Below, in pieces: positions 56,305 through 64,000 of a stretch of 64,000 bases of DNA. Below the pieces are notes generated by a model that worked only from the letters and a program-made list of their open reading frames with translations, did not search any database and was not told where the DNA came from. Position numbers and translations under genes: made by a program. The DNA is from Chitinophagaceae bacterium (GTDB taxonomy: Bacteria; Bacteroidota; Bacteroidia; Chitinophagales; Chitinophagaceae): NCBI GenBank assembly GCA_016721085.1, contig JADKJI010000019.1, positions 1-64,000 of the forward strand, read 5' to 3'. Every line of letters begins with the position of its first letter. The first letter of the stretch is position 1.

Positions 56305-59221
56305 TCATTTAGAATTAAACTGAATCGATTGAAGGGCAGCCATATTTGCTTCTTTAGGGTCTTTAGCTTTTGTTACGATATAGATGGAATGTAATTTTCC
56401 ATCAGTTACTGCTTCCAACTGAATAGGAATCATCGTGCCACCCATTGGACCATCGGTTTTTATTCCACCAATAAGTGTTCCCTGACCTAACAGTTTACCA
56501 TCTGGTGCATCAAGGTGCACTTCAAACGTAAATCCAAACTCAGGAGCTTTCTGCCAGCCTGCAGATATTGAAGCACTTGAAATGCCCGTAAGGTCAATGC
56601 CATCAATACTAAACCATCCAGTAGTTTTTGGAAGAATCATCAGGTGCATACCATTATAGTCCATCGTTGTGATGTCTTTCGTATTGGTAACCCCATTGAA
56701 TAACATTTTACTGTTTTTCAATACCGCTGTTGCTTCACCTGTCATTGGACGAATACCAGGTGCTCCCTTATCCGTATAAGAGGCTCTGATAACCAGGAGA
56801 CCCTTATCTTTTATTGGCTTATCTAATGTTGGAGCCAAACTACCTGTAAGAGGAAGTGATTTCCTTTTTTCTGTACCTGACAAGGTCAAAATCCATTGAA
56901 CAATTTGCTGAGCATCTTCATTTTTCAAATTCGGATGCGCGGCCATTGGCGTTTCACCCCAAACACCGGCACCGCCCTTGATTATTTTCTCAGACAGATA
57001 GGTAATGGCATTTGACTCTTTTGTATATTTTTTAGCCACATCAGTAAATGAAGGCCCGATTGATTTCTGATCTGTCTGATGACAGTTTTTACAATCGAGT
57101 GCCAGCATAGTATTTCTTCCAATAGCCGCAGCACTTAATATCTGATGACCTTGTGGGTTAGCAGCATTATCACTACCTTCTATATAATCTGCTGAAACCA
57201 CCCAGGCGGTATCATCTTTTGATTGTGAATTATCGTCCTTATCTTCTGCTTTCACAGAGTAACTCACTTTTTTTCCAGGGAAGTAGAACGATTTATTTCC
57301 TGCAATTGCTATTGAAACAACGGGTGTTTCATTTCCCGCATACAATGGTATAAGGTTACTTTTTCTTGTAGCTTTTTGTTCATCTTTCACTTCAACAGAA
57401 ACAGCAAAATCACCTGCTTTATCATAGGTGTACACAAGCTTTGGTTCCGTCGTTTCCTTTTTGATACCATTACCCATATCCCATACATAGGTCAATGCTT
57501 TCTTTTCAGGATCGGAAGCTGTTACAGTTGCCGTTATAGTAAACGGTAAAGCACCTGATGTTTTATCAATTTTAACCTCTGTAATAACGGGTGCCAGATT
57601 GCCTCCGTTAAAATCTATTCTTGATAATCCGGCATCGGGGTTTTTACTAAACCAACCAGAGCCATATTCTAACAAATAGATTTTTCCATCAGGACCTACT
57701 TCCATATCTATTACAGCAGAGAATTTTGTAGATGGCATGAAAGGTTCCATCTTTTCATAATCTCCATTTGGCTTAAGAGTAACCACTTTGATGAAATTTC
57801 TCATCCAGTCGTAAATGAATAATTTCTTATTATAGTAATCAGGCATCCTGGTTTCAGCAGGGTAGAGGTCGGTGTAATAAACCGGTCCTGCCATTGCATT
57901 TCTACCTCCCGTACCCATTTGTGGGAAATCAGGTGATGCTGCATAAGGATACCAGATAAAGGCTGGTGAAAGTGGTGGTAAATCTGTCAAACCTGTATTA
58001 TTCTTTGATTTATTTACAGGATGTGCCGGATCGAATTTCGATCCGATGGTTCCTGTTGCATAATCATATTCTGCATAAGGATAGTTGTTTCCAACAAAGA
58101 AAGGCCATCCGAAGTTACCCGCTTTTCTTGCCTGGTTCAATTCATCATAACCTCTTGGTCCGCGGGTATCAAGACTATCAGACCCTGCATCTGGTCCCAC
58201 TTCACCCCAATACAGATTGCCATTTTTCTTGTCTACAGAAATCCTGTATGGATTACGGTTACCCATTACATATATCTCTGGTCTTGTTTTATCAGTTCCA
58301 TTAGCGAAGAGGTTTCCGTCAGGAATCGAATAGGTTCCATCCGTATTCATCTTAATCCTCAAAATCTTTCCTCTTAGGTCGTTGGTATTTCCAGATGATC
58401 TGCGGGCATCATATTGTTCAAATCCAGCACGATTATCCATTGGGCCAAATCCGTGGTTTGCATTAGTACCCGGTTGATCGAAAGGAGTGGAGTTATCACC
58501 TGTTGACACAAACAACATCCGCTCAGGACCGAATGCTATCGAACCTCCTGTATGGCAGCATATCTCCCTTTGAGAATAGAACTGTAATACTACTTTCTCC
58601 GACGCAAGATCTAATTTGTCATTTTCGAATTTGAATCTTGAAAGACGGTTCACAGAGGTATCTGAAGGACTATAGAAAATGTAAACAAAATGATTGGTAG
58701 CAAAATCGGGATCTGCCTGCATGCCAAGAACACCTTCCTCTGCATTTACATTCTTCTCCTTTAATGTTCTGTAATACACATCCAGTTTAGCTATTTCTTT
58801 AATTGTCTTGTCTGCATTTTTGAAAAGCATGATTTCTCCACGACGTTGGGTAATAAGGACATCGAGGTTTGGAAGTACTGTCATTTCAGTAGGTTCAAAC
58901 AGCGTACCCTGAGTTAACTGAGTTTTTGTAAAACGATCTTCTTCTCTAACTCTCCTCTGCGTTCTTGCTTTTGAATAATCCAGCTTCAGGTTATCACCGA
59001 TGGCATATTCAATACCGCCCTGAAGATGTTTAAGGTAATTTTCTTCAGTAAACGACTCTTCAGTGTGACCCATTTCGGTATACCATGCATGTCCGCCATC
59101 AAAATCATGATACCAGGCCATGGGGTGGTTGTCGCCGTTCTTTCCGCCTTTGTAAGATTTCTCATCAATCTTAATCAGGACTTTTACATCTGGGTTCAAC
59201 TTCTTGAAATTATACCACTCG
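56305..59221 (-). CDS. PQQ-dependent sugar dehydrogenase-like, PKD, cytochrome c and carbohydrate-binding part of a ThuA fusion protein
   Basis: This frame (964 residues from MNPDVKVLIK) continues the ThuA domain encoded at 59,210-59,716. It finishes ThuA with HPMAWYHDFDGGHAWYTEMG. Then follow a six-bladed propeller of the soluble glucose dehydrogenase type (TQGTLFEPTEMTVLPNLDVL; EEGVLGMQADPDF; CCHTGGSIAFGPERMLFVST; GNRNPYRISVDKKNGNLYWG), a PKD domain (VTASDPEKKALTYVWDMGNG), a cytochrome c domain with LDCKNCHQTD (CxxCH) and a Met ligand region (GETPMAAHPNL), and a C-terminal beta domain that may bind carbohydrate (MHLMILPKTTGWFSIDGIDL). Such fusions probably oxidise sugars in the periplasm and pass electrons to haem. 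The break from ThuA is one base in the T5 run at 59,224-59,228. Confidence 0.9.
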
Positions 59222-59716
59222 TCTTTTTCGCTTCCATTCCTTTGGCAAATGTTTGGTCGATATATGGGTTTGGTCTATAACCTGGAGAACAGCGTCTTGT
59301 TGCTCAGGGTGACTTTCAAAATAACCTCCAACCAGGGAGCCATACCAGCTCCAGTCGTACTCTGCATCTGCAGCGGCATGAATACCCACAAAGGAGCCAC
59401 CGCTTTGTATATAGCGTTCAAAATCAGCTTCCTGGTACATATCCAGGAAATCACCGGTGGTATGCAGGAATATAACAGCTGAATAATTTTTTAGGGAATC
59501 TTCAGTAAAGTAATTGGCATCTTCGGTTGTATCTACGATATACCCTTTTTCAACACCCATTTTCATGATGGCAGCCTTACCATTTGGAATGGAAGAATGC
59601 CTGAAACCGGCTGTTTTAGAAAACACCAGCAATCTTGGTTTTCCAGAACGGGTTTTACAACTGACAGAAAAAAGAACTACGGTAGCAAATAGCAGCAGCA
59701 GAAGGTTATTTTTCAT
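59210..59716 (-). CDS. ThuA domain (N-terminal part of the fusion), lipoprotein signal
   Basis: Translation from 59,716 gives a lipoprotein signal (LLLLLFATVVLFSVSCKTRS, with Cys in the VSC lipobox), so the protein is probably anchored in a membrane. It is followed by a ThuA-type domain of the class I glutamine amidotransferase fold: LLVFSKTAGFRHSSIPNGKA, YSAVIFLHTTGDFLDMYQEA, GGSFVGIHAAADAEYDWSWY. ThuA-like proteins are linked to trehalose and other sugar use. The frame ends at 59,210 in KRKRRVV only because of an extra base in the T5 run at 59,224-59,228; with one less it reads into KDEWYNFKKLNPDVK and the dehydrogenase part. The whole product would have about 1,137 residues. Confidence 0.9.
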   Translation of the reverse strand: MKNNLLLLLFATVVLFSVSCKTRSGKPRLLVFSKTAGFRHSSIPNGKAAIMKMGVEKGYIVDTTEDANYFTEDSLKNYSAVIFLHTTGDFLDMYQEADFERYIQSGGSFVGIHAAADAEYDWSWYGSLVGGYFESHPEQQDAVLQVIDQTHISTKHLPKEWKRKRRVV

Positions 59717-59840
59717 AATTTTTTATGATTGGCTTTAAAGATAATAGGTTTTGTCAGATATTTTCACCAATTTTTAGATAGGAGGCTAATAATCAGCCCC
59801 ATGGGAAAAGCCTAGTTTCAAAATAAATCCTGTCTAAAAG

Positions 59841-59871
59841 CTTTAAATTAACCAGTTTACGCTTATCTTTG
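59841..59871 (+). promoter_or_regulatory. Candidate promoter of rpmI-rplT
   Basis: CTTTA (59,841-59,845) and TATCTTTG (59,864-59,871) are spaced by 18 bp and fit the Bacteroidota promoter with one mismatch in the -33 box. Transcription would start near 59,878, leaving a leader of about 114 nt. Confidence 0.6.
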
Positions 59872-59877
59872 CGCTCC

Positions 59878-59991
59878 GTTTTACAGACGGATGTTCTTTT
59901 GTATCAAAGTTGTCTATTTCCTGAAGAGGTCCAACAAGTGTTCCACCAGTGTGGAAACACCTCAAGGGTGTACATATAAATTCAAGGCAAA
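59878..59991 (+). promoter_or_regulatory. Structured leader upstream of rpmI
   Basis: The leader contains GTGTTCCAC (59,938-59,946) facing GTGGAAACAC (59,951-59,960), and CACCT/AGGGTG after it, so one or two hairpins can form just before the rpmI start. Autoregulation by ribosomal protein L20 is known for rpmI-rplT in other bacteria; that this leader does the same is an inference. Confidence 0.4.
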
Positions 59992-60189
59992 ATGCCTAAA
60001 GTAAAAACAAACTCCAGCGCTAAGAAGCGCTTTAAAGTGACTGGCACCGGCAAGATCACTCACCAGAAGGCTTTCAAACGCCACATTCTTACTAAGAAAT
60101 CTACTAAACGCAAGCGTGCTATGCGTAAAGATGGTGAAGTTGCAAAAGCAAACATGAATTTCGTGAAATTCCTTCTCCGTCTGAAGTAA
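59992..60189 (+). CDS. rpmI: Ribosomal protein L35
   Basis: The 65-residue basic protein has the L35 pattern: MPKVKTNSSAKKRFKVTGTG at the start, KITHQKAFKRHILTKKSTKR in the middle and a C-terminal KANMNFVKFLLRLK. L35 is a late-assembling protein of the 50S subunit. The gene is of normal length with an ATG start and is followed after 74 bp by rplT. A promoter and structured leader are upstream. In this genome infC lies about 11 kb away instead of directly in front. Confidence 0.97.
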   Translation: MPKVKTNSSAKKRFKVTGTGKITHQKAFKRHILTKKSTKRKRAMRKDGEVAKANMNFVKFLLRLK

Positions 60190-60192
60190 GAG

Positions 60193-60221
60193 ATTTTCAT
60201 CCCGACTAATCGAGATGAAAT
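60193..60221 (+). promoter_or_regulatory. Hairpin between rpmI and rplT
   Basis: ATTTTCATC (60,193-60,201) faces GATGAAAT (60,214-60,221), with inner CGA/TCG pairs. It is followed by iterated words TCAAATTATCAAATTATCAA up to the rplT start. It may be a processing or attenuation site. Confidence 0.35.
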
Positions 60222-60263
60222 TTTCAAATTATCAAATTATCAAATCTTCAAATTATTTAGCAT

Positions 60264-60608
60264 ATGCCTCGTTCAGTAAATTCCGTTGCCTCCAGGGCAC
60301 GCCGTAAAAGAATCCTCAAAAAAGCCAAAGGCTTTTACGGAAAACGTAAGAATGTATATACAGTTGCGAAAAACGTAGTAGAAAAAGGTCAAACTTATGC
60401 TTACGTTGGACGTAAATTAAAGAAAAGAGAATACCGCACTTTATGGATTGCCCGTATCAACGCAGCCGTTCGTGAAGAAGGAATCACTTATTCTGAATTC
60501 ATCTACAAATTGAACCAAAAAGGTATCACCCTCGACCGTAAGATCCTCGCTGATCTGGCGATGAATGAGCCTGAAAGCTTTAAAAAGCTGGTAGCTTCTG
60601 TAAAATAA
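60264..60608 (+). CDS. rplT: Ribosomal protein L20
   Basis: The 114-residue protein shows the L20 pattern over its length: MPRSVNSVASRARRKRILKK, AKGFYGKRKNVYTVAKNVVE, YAYVGRKLKKREYRTLWIAR, INAAVREEGITYSEFIYKLN and LDRKILADLAMNEPESFKKL. L20 binds 23S rRNA early in 50S assembly and in several bacteria represses its own operon by binding the leader. The start ATG at 60,264 and the length are normal. A strong terminator follows 25 bp after the stop. Confidence 0.97.
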   Translation: MPRSVNSVASRARRKRILKKAKGFYGKRKNVYTVAKNVVEKGQTYAYVGRKLKKREYRTLWIARINAAVREEGITYSEFIYKLNQKGITLDRKILADLAMNEPESFKKLVASVK

Positions 60609-60633
60609 TGCAGCAGTCCCAAATAATAATAAG

Positions 60634-60663
60634 CCGGAAGCCCACAGCTTCCGGTTTTTTTAT
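60634..60663 (+). terminator. Rho-independent terminator after rplT
   Basis: CCGGAAGC, loop CCACA, GCTTCCGG and a T-run. The stem is perfect and GC-rich. Confidence 0.92.
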
Positions 60664-60692
60664 TTGACAATCCCTGTAAAAAATTACTTTTG
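60663..60692 (+). promoter_or_regulatory. Promoter of the arginine decarboxylase gene
   Basis: TTTG (60,663-60,666), 18 bp, TACTTTTG (60,685-60,692), a full match to the -7 box consensus TAnnTTTG. The expected transcription start near 60,699 supports the ATG at 60,739 (leader of about 40 nt) over the TTG at 60,715. Confidence 0.75.
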
Positions 60693-60738
60693 TACCCAAT
60701 AAAAAAAATACGCCTTGGCAGAATCGAAATTTACATCA

Positions 60739-62139
60739 ATGAACAACTCCTATACCGACCTGGTAAAGCAGACGTTCAACTACCCTCAGGAAGGTTTTGA
60801 GACTCGTGACAGCAAGTTATACTTCAACGGACTTGACCTGAATGCCCTGATTGCAAAATATGGCACTCCCATGAAACTTACTTATCTGCCTAAGATCGGA
60901 ATGCAGATAAAGAAAGCAAAGAAGATGTTCGCCAATGCAATTAAAAAGCATAAATACGATGCCGAGTATAATTATTGTTATTGCACTAAAAGCTCCCACT
61001 TCTCTTTCATAGTAGAAGAAGCTTTAAAAAACGATATTCACCTCGAAACATCCTTCGCTTACGATATCGAGATCATCAAGAAATTGTATGAGAAAAAGAA
61101 GATCACCAAAGAGAACTTTATCATATGCAATGGCTATAAGCAAAGGTCCTATACACAGCGTATTGCTGGTTTGTTGAATTCAGGGTTCAAGAATGTTATT
61201 CCTGTGTTGGATAACAAAGATGAATTACAGCATTACAAGAAGTCAGTAAAAGTACCTTTCAAACTGGGTATCAGGGTAGCTGCTGAAGAAGAACCTACCT
61301 TCCCTTTCTATACCTCCAGATTAGGTTTCAGAGCCAGGGATGTACTCGAATTCTATGTAGATAAGATCGAAGGCAATGAAGACCGCTTCCAGTTAAAGAT
61401 GCTCCATATCTTCCTCAACAAAGGAATTAAGGACGATATCTACTATTGGAGTGAATTGAACAAGGTGATCAACCTGTATTGCCAGCTGAAGAAAATATGT
61501 CCTGAACTGGATTCCATCAATATCGGTGGTGGTTTCCCCATTAAGCACTCTCTGGGTTTCGAATATAATTACCAGTTCATGATCAACGAGATCGTGGGTA
61601 ATATCAAGAAAACCTGTAAGAAAAACAATGTACCTGTTCCTCATATATTCACTGAATTTGGAAGTTATACGGTGGGTGAGAGCATGGCGCATATCTATAG
61701 CGTAATCGGACAAAAAGTGCAGAACGACCGTGAGATCTGGTATATGATCGATTCTTCGTTCATTACTACACTACCAGATACCTGGGGAATTGGTGAGAAA
61801 TTCCTGATGTTGCCCATCAATAAATGGGATCAGGATTACCAGCGAGTCGTTTTAGGAGGTATAACCTGCGATAGTCATGACTATTACGACTCCGAAGAAC
61901 ATGTGAACGAAGTGTTCCTGCCCAAGATAAATAACGGTGAACCTCTGTATGTGGGATTCTTCCACACAGGAGCCTACCAGGACCAGATTAGCGGCTATGG
62001 AGGCATCAAGCACTGCTTGATACCATCTCCAAAGCATATCATTGTAGGGCACGATAAGAACGGTAAATTGACAGATTGGGTGTATGCGAAAGAACAGACT
62101 GCCCAAAGCATGTTGAAGATATTGGGATATACCAGATAA
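60739..62139 (+). CDS. speA: Biosynthetic arginine decarboxylase (PLP, fold III)
   Basis: From the ATG at 60,739 the product has 466 residues. It resembles the Bacteroidota form of SpeA (alanine-racemase-like barrel plus beta domain): YGTPMKLTYLPKIGMQIKKA, NYCYCTKSSHFSFIVEEALK with the PLP-lysine (TKSSH), ETSFAYDIEIIKKL, IICNGYKQRSYTQ, INIGGGFPIKHSLGFEYNYQ with the glycine loop that holds the PLP phosphate, and ITCDSHDYYDSEE with the catalytic Cys-Asp pair (CDSxD). The reaction makes agmatine from arginine for polyamine synthesis. It is shorter than E. coli SpeA (about 650), as in Bacteroidota. A promoter and terminator frame it as a single-gene unit. Confidence 0.9.
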   Translation: MNNSYTDLVKQTFNYPQEGFETRDSKLYFNGLDLNALIAKYGTPMKLTYLPKIGMQIKKAKKMFANAIKKHKYDAEYNYCYCTKSSHFSFIVEEALKNDIHLETSFAYDIEIIKKLYEKKKITKENFIICNGYKQRSYTQRIAGLLNSGFKNVIPVLDNKDELQHYKKSVKVPFKLGIRVAAEEEPTFPFYTSRLGFRARDVLEFYVDKIEGNEDRFQLKMLHIFLNKGIKDDIYYWSELNKVINLYCQLKKICPELDSINIGGGFPIKHSLGFEYNYQFMINEIVGNIKKTCKKNNVPVPHIFTEFGSYTVGESMAHIYSVIGQKVQNDREIWYMIDSSFITTLPDTWGIGEKFLMLPINKWDQDYQRVVLGGITCDSHDYYDSEEHVNEVFLPKINNGEPLYVGFFHTGAYQDQISGYGGIKHCLIPSPKHIIVGHDKNGKLTDWVYAKEQTAQSMLKILGYTR

Positions 62140-62161
62140 ACCTGCTGGTTTTCCGCTTATG

Positions 62162-62199
62162 TAAATGGCTGGTGATATATTTACCAGCCATTTATTTTT
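62162..62199 (+). terminator. Rho-independent terminator
   Basis: Perfect 12-bp stem TAAATGGCTGGT / ACCAGCCATTTA with a 9-nt loop, then TTTTT, 22 bp after the arginine decarboxylase stop. Confidence 0.9.
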
Positions 62200-62226
62200 A
62201 CCATACTATTCATTTAAACGAAATAT

Positions 62227-62682
62227 ATGAAGCCTTACATTTTACTCTTCGTTTTCGCCCTTTCAAGTACAGTAGCTGCAAAAGCACAGACTACTGAAGA
62301 TTCTGTAAAAGCTGCAATAAATAAGTTGTTCGATGCAATGAAAAATTCTGATAGTGCCATGCTCATTACTGCATTCTCAGATTCTGCAGTATTGCAAACT
62401 ATTGTTAGGTCAAAAAATGGAACTGTAAGAGTATTGAATGAAAAAGTAAAGGAGTTCGGAGCTTCAATCACCAAATACCCAAAAGGTGCATTGGATGAAA
62501 GAATCAGTTTTGGATCAATAAAGATTGATGACGATTTAGCAAGTGTGTGGACGCCCTATAAATTCTACTTCAACAATAAGTTCCTCCATTGCGGGGTGAA
62601 TTCATTCCAATTGGTTCGGATAAAAGGGGAGTGGAAAATTCAGTATTTGATTGATACAAGGAGGATAGTGCCTTGTGAGTAG
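62227..62682 (+). CDS. Secreted SnoaL/NTF2-like protein
   Basis: The 151-residue product has a signal peptide (ALSSTVAAKAQ) and one NTF2-like domain: TEDSVKAAINKLFDAMKNSD, SAMLITAFSDSAVLQTIVRS, then strands with ASVWTPYKFYFNNKFLHCGV and FQLVRIKGEWKIQYLIDTRR. This order is that of SnoaL/DUF4440-like proteins with unknown ligand. It is related in fold to the protein at 17,438-17,932, but the sequences are clearly different. A complete F3 hairpin follows 24 bp after the stop. The frame is intact. Confidence 0.85.
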   Translation: MKPYILLFVFALSSTVAAKAQTTEDSVKAAINKLFDAMKNSDSAMLITAFSDSAVLQTIVRSKNGTVRVLNEKVKEFGASITKYPKGALDERISFGSIKIDDDLASVWTPYKFYFNNKFLHCGVNSFQLVRIKGEWKIQYLIDTRRIVPCE

Positions 62683-62705
62683 TTTTATTAAACGGCTTTA
62701 ATAAA

Positions 62706-62766
62706 TAACCGCAGAGACGCTGAGACGCAGAGGAACGCCCCCTGCGTCTCCGCGTCTCTGCGGTTA
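62706..62766. repeat. F3 hairpin repeat, complete
   Basis: AACCGCAGAGACGCTGAGAC on the left and CTGCGTCTCCGCGTCTCTGC then GGTT on the right, with a centre of about 12 bp. It lies between the stops of convergent genes at 62,682 and 62,842. Confidence 0.8.
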
Positions 62767-62841
62767 AAAAATATCAAATAAATAAGATTAAGAAAAACAC
62801 AGAGGCTACACTTATAACGTACAACTTAAGACTTATTACTT

Positions 62842-64000
62842 CTAACGCTTTATCCGATACTTCTTCGTCACCTTCGGACTATTGAAATATTCATTAAGTT
62901 GTTCAGGCGTCATATTGTTTGTAATCTCGATAGGGATATCGATCAATTGTATTTGAATTTGTTTCAGTTCGTCTTTAAGCTTATTTGTCTTCTTGGCAAT
63001 ATCCATGTCCCTTTCGCCTACCAGCCCATTATCTTTCTGCATATAGTCGAGCCTTTTGATGGCAGTACGAATCATTGAGGCCTGGTTCTGGTCAAATATC
63101 TTTTGTGGGGCAACTGCTTCTTTAATTGGAACTAATGATACACCAACACTTGGCAAAACCTGTCCGGTCTTTTTGGTATTTGGATCGGCAGAGGCTGCAA
63201 GAACGCTACCAGTAAGTGCTGTGGTGGAACTGGTGATATCGAAAGTTGTTCTTGTATTCTTGGTCTTTTTTACATTCTGATCTAACTGAAGGAAAGTGTA
63301 TTTCAACTGCATTATATATGTTGAAATATTTTTATAGACCAATGCATAATCTTGCAATGCTAGAGGATAATTCAATGCATCTTTTACGATAATTTTCACT
63401 AATGCTGTATCCTTCACCATAAAACGGTTAGCACCAACAAAACTCAAAGTGACCATCTTAACTTTTCCAGAATCATTGTCTTTTACAAAATCAAAACCTG
63501 GTGTCCAAACAAATTCATCATCACAATGTCTTACCAAAGTGAAATTTTTGAGAGGAGTATTAGCATAAAACGTAATATTCTCAATAGGGAAGGAGCCGTT
63601 TTCACATTGTACTTTAAATGCAACCGTATCGCCTTCTTCAACGGTAAGTACTGAACTTACCGTTGGCTTAACCCTTGATGGTATTATTTCAGTATTGTAG
63701 AAAACAATAGTAAAAGTAGTATCCACTTTATCTTTGGGATTATCCAGGTTCTGCACTCCAAGCTGCACCCTATATTCGTTATCATATTTTAACTTCCCTG
63801 AGAGGAAAAAGGATTTCTCAGCTTTAAAAGTAAGCATACCATTATCCTTATTTATCTTTAATCCAACAGGGGAATTACGCAAATACCAATAGTATTTTTC
63901 TTCACTCCTGTTTATTTCAAGATTGTAATTAAGTGTGGAATCTACGTGTAATGTAAAATACGGATTAAGGTTCTTGATTCTTAAAACTGTATCCGTTTGC
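62842..64000 (-). CDS. Large surface protein, C-terminal part (runs off the window)
   Basis: The minus-strand frame is open from the stop at 62,842 to the window edge (386 codons), with no start inside required; the first internal ATG is at 63,882. The visible part has two cadherin/Ig-like beta domains (VGLKINKDNGMLTFKAEKSF, then YNTEIIPSRVKPTVSSVLTV with EEGDTVAFKVQCENGSFPIE), followed by a helical region (about 63,350-62,900) with ALQDYALVYKNISTYIMQLK and a charged C-terminus ending KVTKKYRIKR. There is no T9SS sorting domain. I do not recognise a named family. An extracellular or periplasmic structural role is inferred from the Ig-like fold and its repeats. Confidence 0.65.
   Translation of the reverse strand, partial: QTDTVLRIKNLNPYFTLHVDSTLNYNLEINRSEEKYYWYLRNSPVGLKINKDNGMLTFKAEKSFFLSGKLKYDNEYRVQLGVQNLDNPKDKVDTTFTIVFYNTEIIPSRVKPTVSSVLTVEEGDTVAFKVQCENGSFPIENITFYANTPLKNFTLVRHCDDEFVWTPGFDFVKDNDSGKVKMVTLSFVGANRFMVKDTALVKIIVKDALNYPLALQDYALVYKNISTYIMQLKYTFLQLDQNVKKTKNTRTTFDITSSTTALTGSVLAASADPNTKKTGQVLPSVGVSLVPIKEAVAPQKIFDQNQASMIRTAIKRLDYMQKDNGLVGERDMDIAKKTNKLKDELKQIQIQLIDIPIEITNNMTPEQLNEYFNSPKVTKKYRIKR

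Overview
The window looks like a chromosomal piece of a Bacteroidota bacterium, most likely Chitinophagaceae or a close relative. This rests on protein families seen here (DUF2851, DUF4407, TMEM220, an OMP_b-brl_3-type outer-membrane protein, a type IX secretion sorting tail, a ThuA/PQQ-dehydrogenase fusion) and on promoters of the TTTG-N18..20-TAnnTTTG type in front of tRNA-His, rpmI and the arginine decarboxylase gene. The species cannot be named from the sequence.

Positions 1-19,860 are an accessory region. It opens with the 5' two thirds of an IS110-family transposase (minus strand) and its upstream end, which folds into a candidate bridge RNA. Then follow about ten plus-strand genes, mostly for secreted hydrolases or small secreted proteins. 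Almost every pair is separated by long arrays of a 186-280 bp intergenic repeat (here F1, built from the word CCTATGT), interleaved with other families (F2, words CTTCGTG; F3, words CTCTGCG; F4, words CCTTTAAA). I count 19 F1 cores. F1 is in one orientation up to about 9.1 kb and inverted in most of 14.3-19.8 kb.

Positions 19,865-33,700 hold a DUF4407 membrane protein, an SGNH hydrolase, a large outer-membrane beta-barrel protein, a DUF445 protein, tRNA-His(GTG), and a signalling locus: a CheB-CheR-PAS-histidine kinase protein flanked by two stand-alone receiver proteins, followed by DinB and Crp/Fnr proteins.

Positions 34,000-43,500 are mostly housekeeping: an S41 carboxy-terminal processing protease, ferredoxin and IscX, a KdsC-like phosphatase, a UbiA prenyltransferase, Maf, DUF2851, an MFS carrier and an M28 peptidase. 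F3 hairpins lie just downstream of several stop codons.

Positions 43,860-64,000 contain two related secreted proteins, thrS-infC, then an 11-kb block of surface proteins (S74 chaperone-tailed protein, S8 protease with sorting tail, TMEM220, ThuA/GSDH/PKD/cytochrome c), then rpmI-rplT, arginine decarboxylase, an NTF2-like protein and the end of a large surface protein. The thrS-infC-rpmI-rplT order is kept but split by that block.

Many genes, including ones expected to be essential or well conserved, are broken by single-base changes in short homopolymers; one 160-bp stretch (18,027-18,190) is an obviously degenerate copy of F1. Consensus errors are therefore likely, and every pseudogene entry should be read with that in mind.
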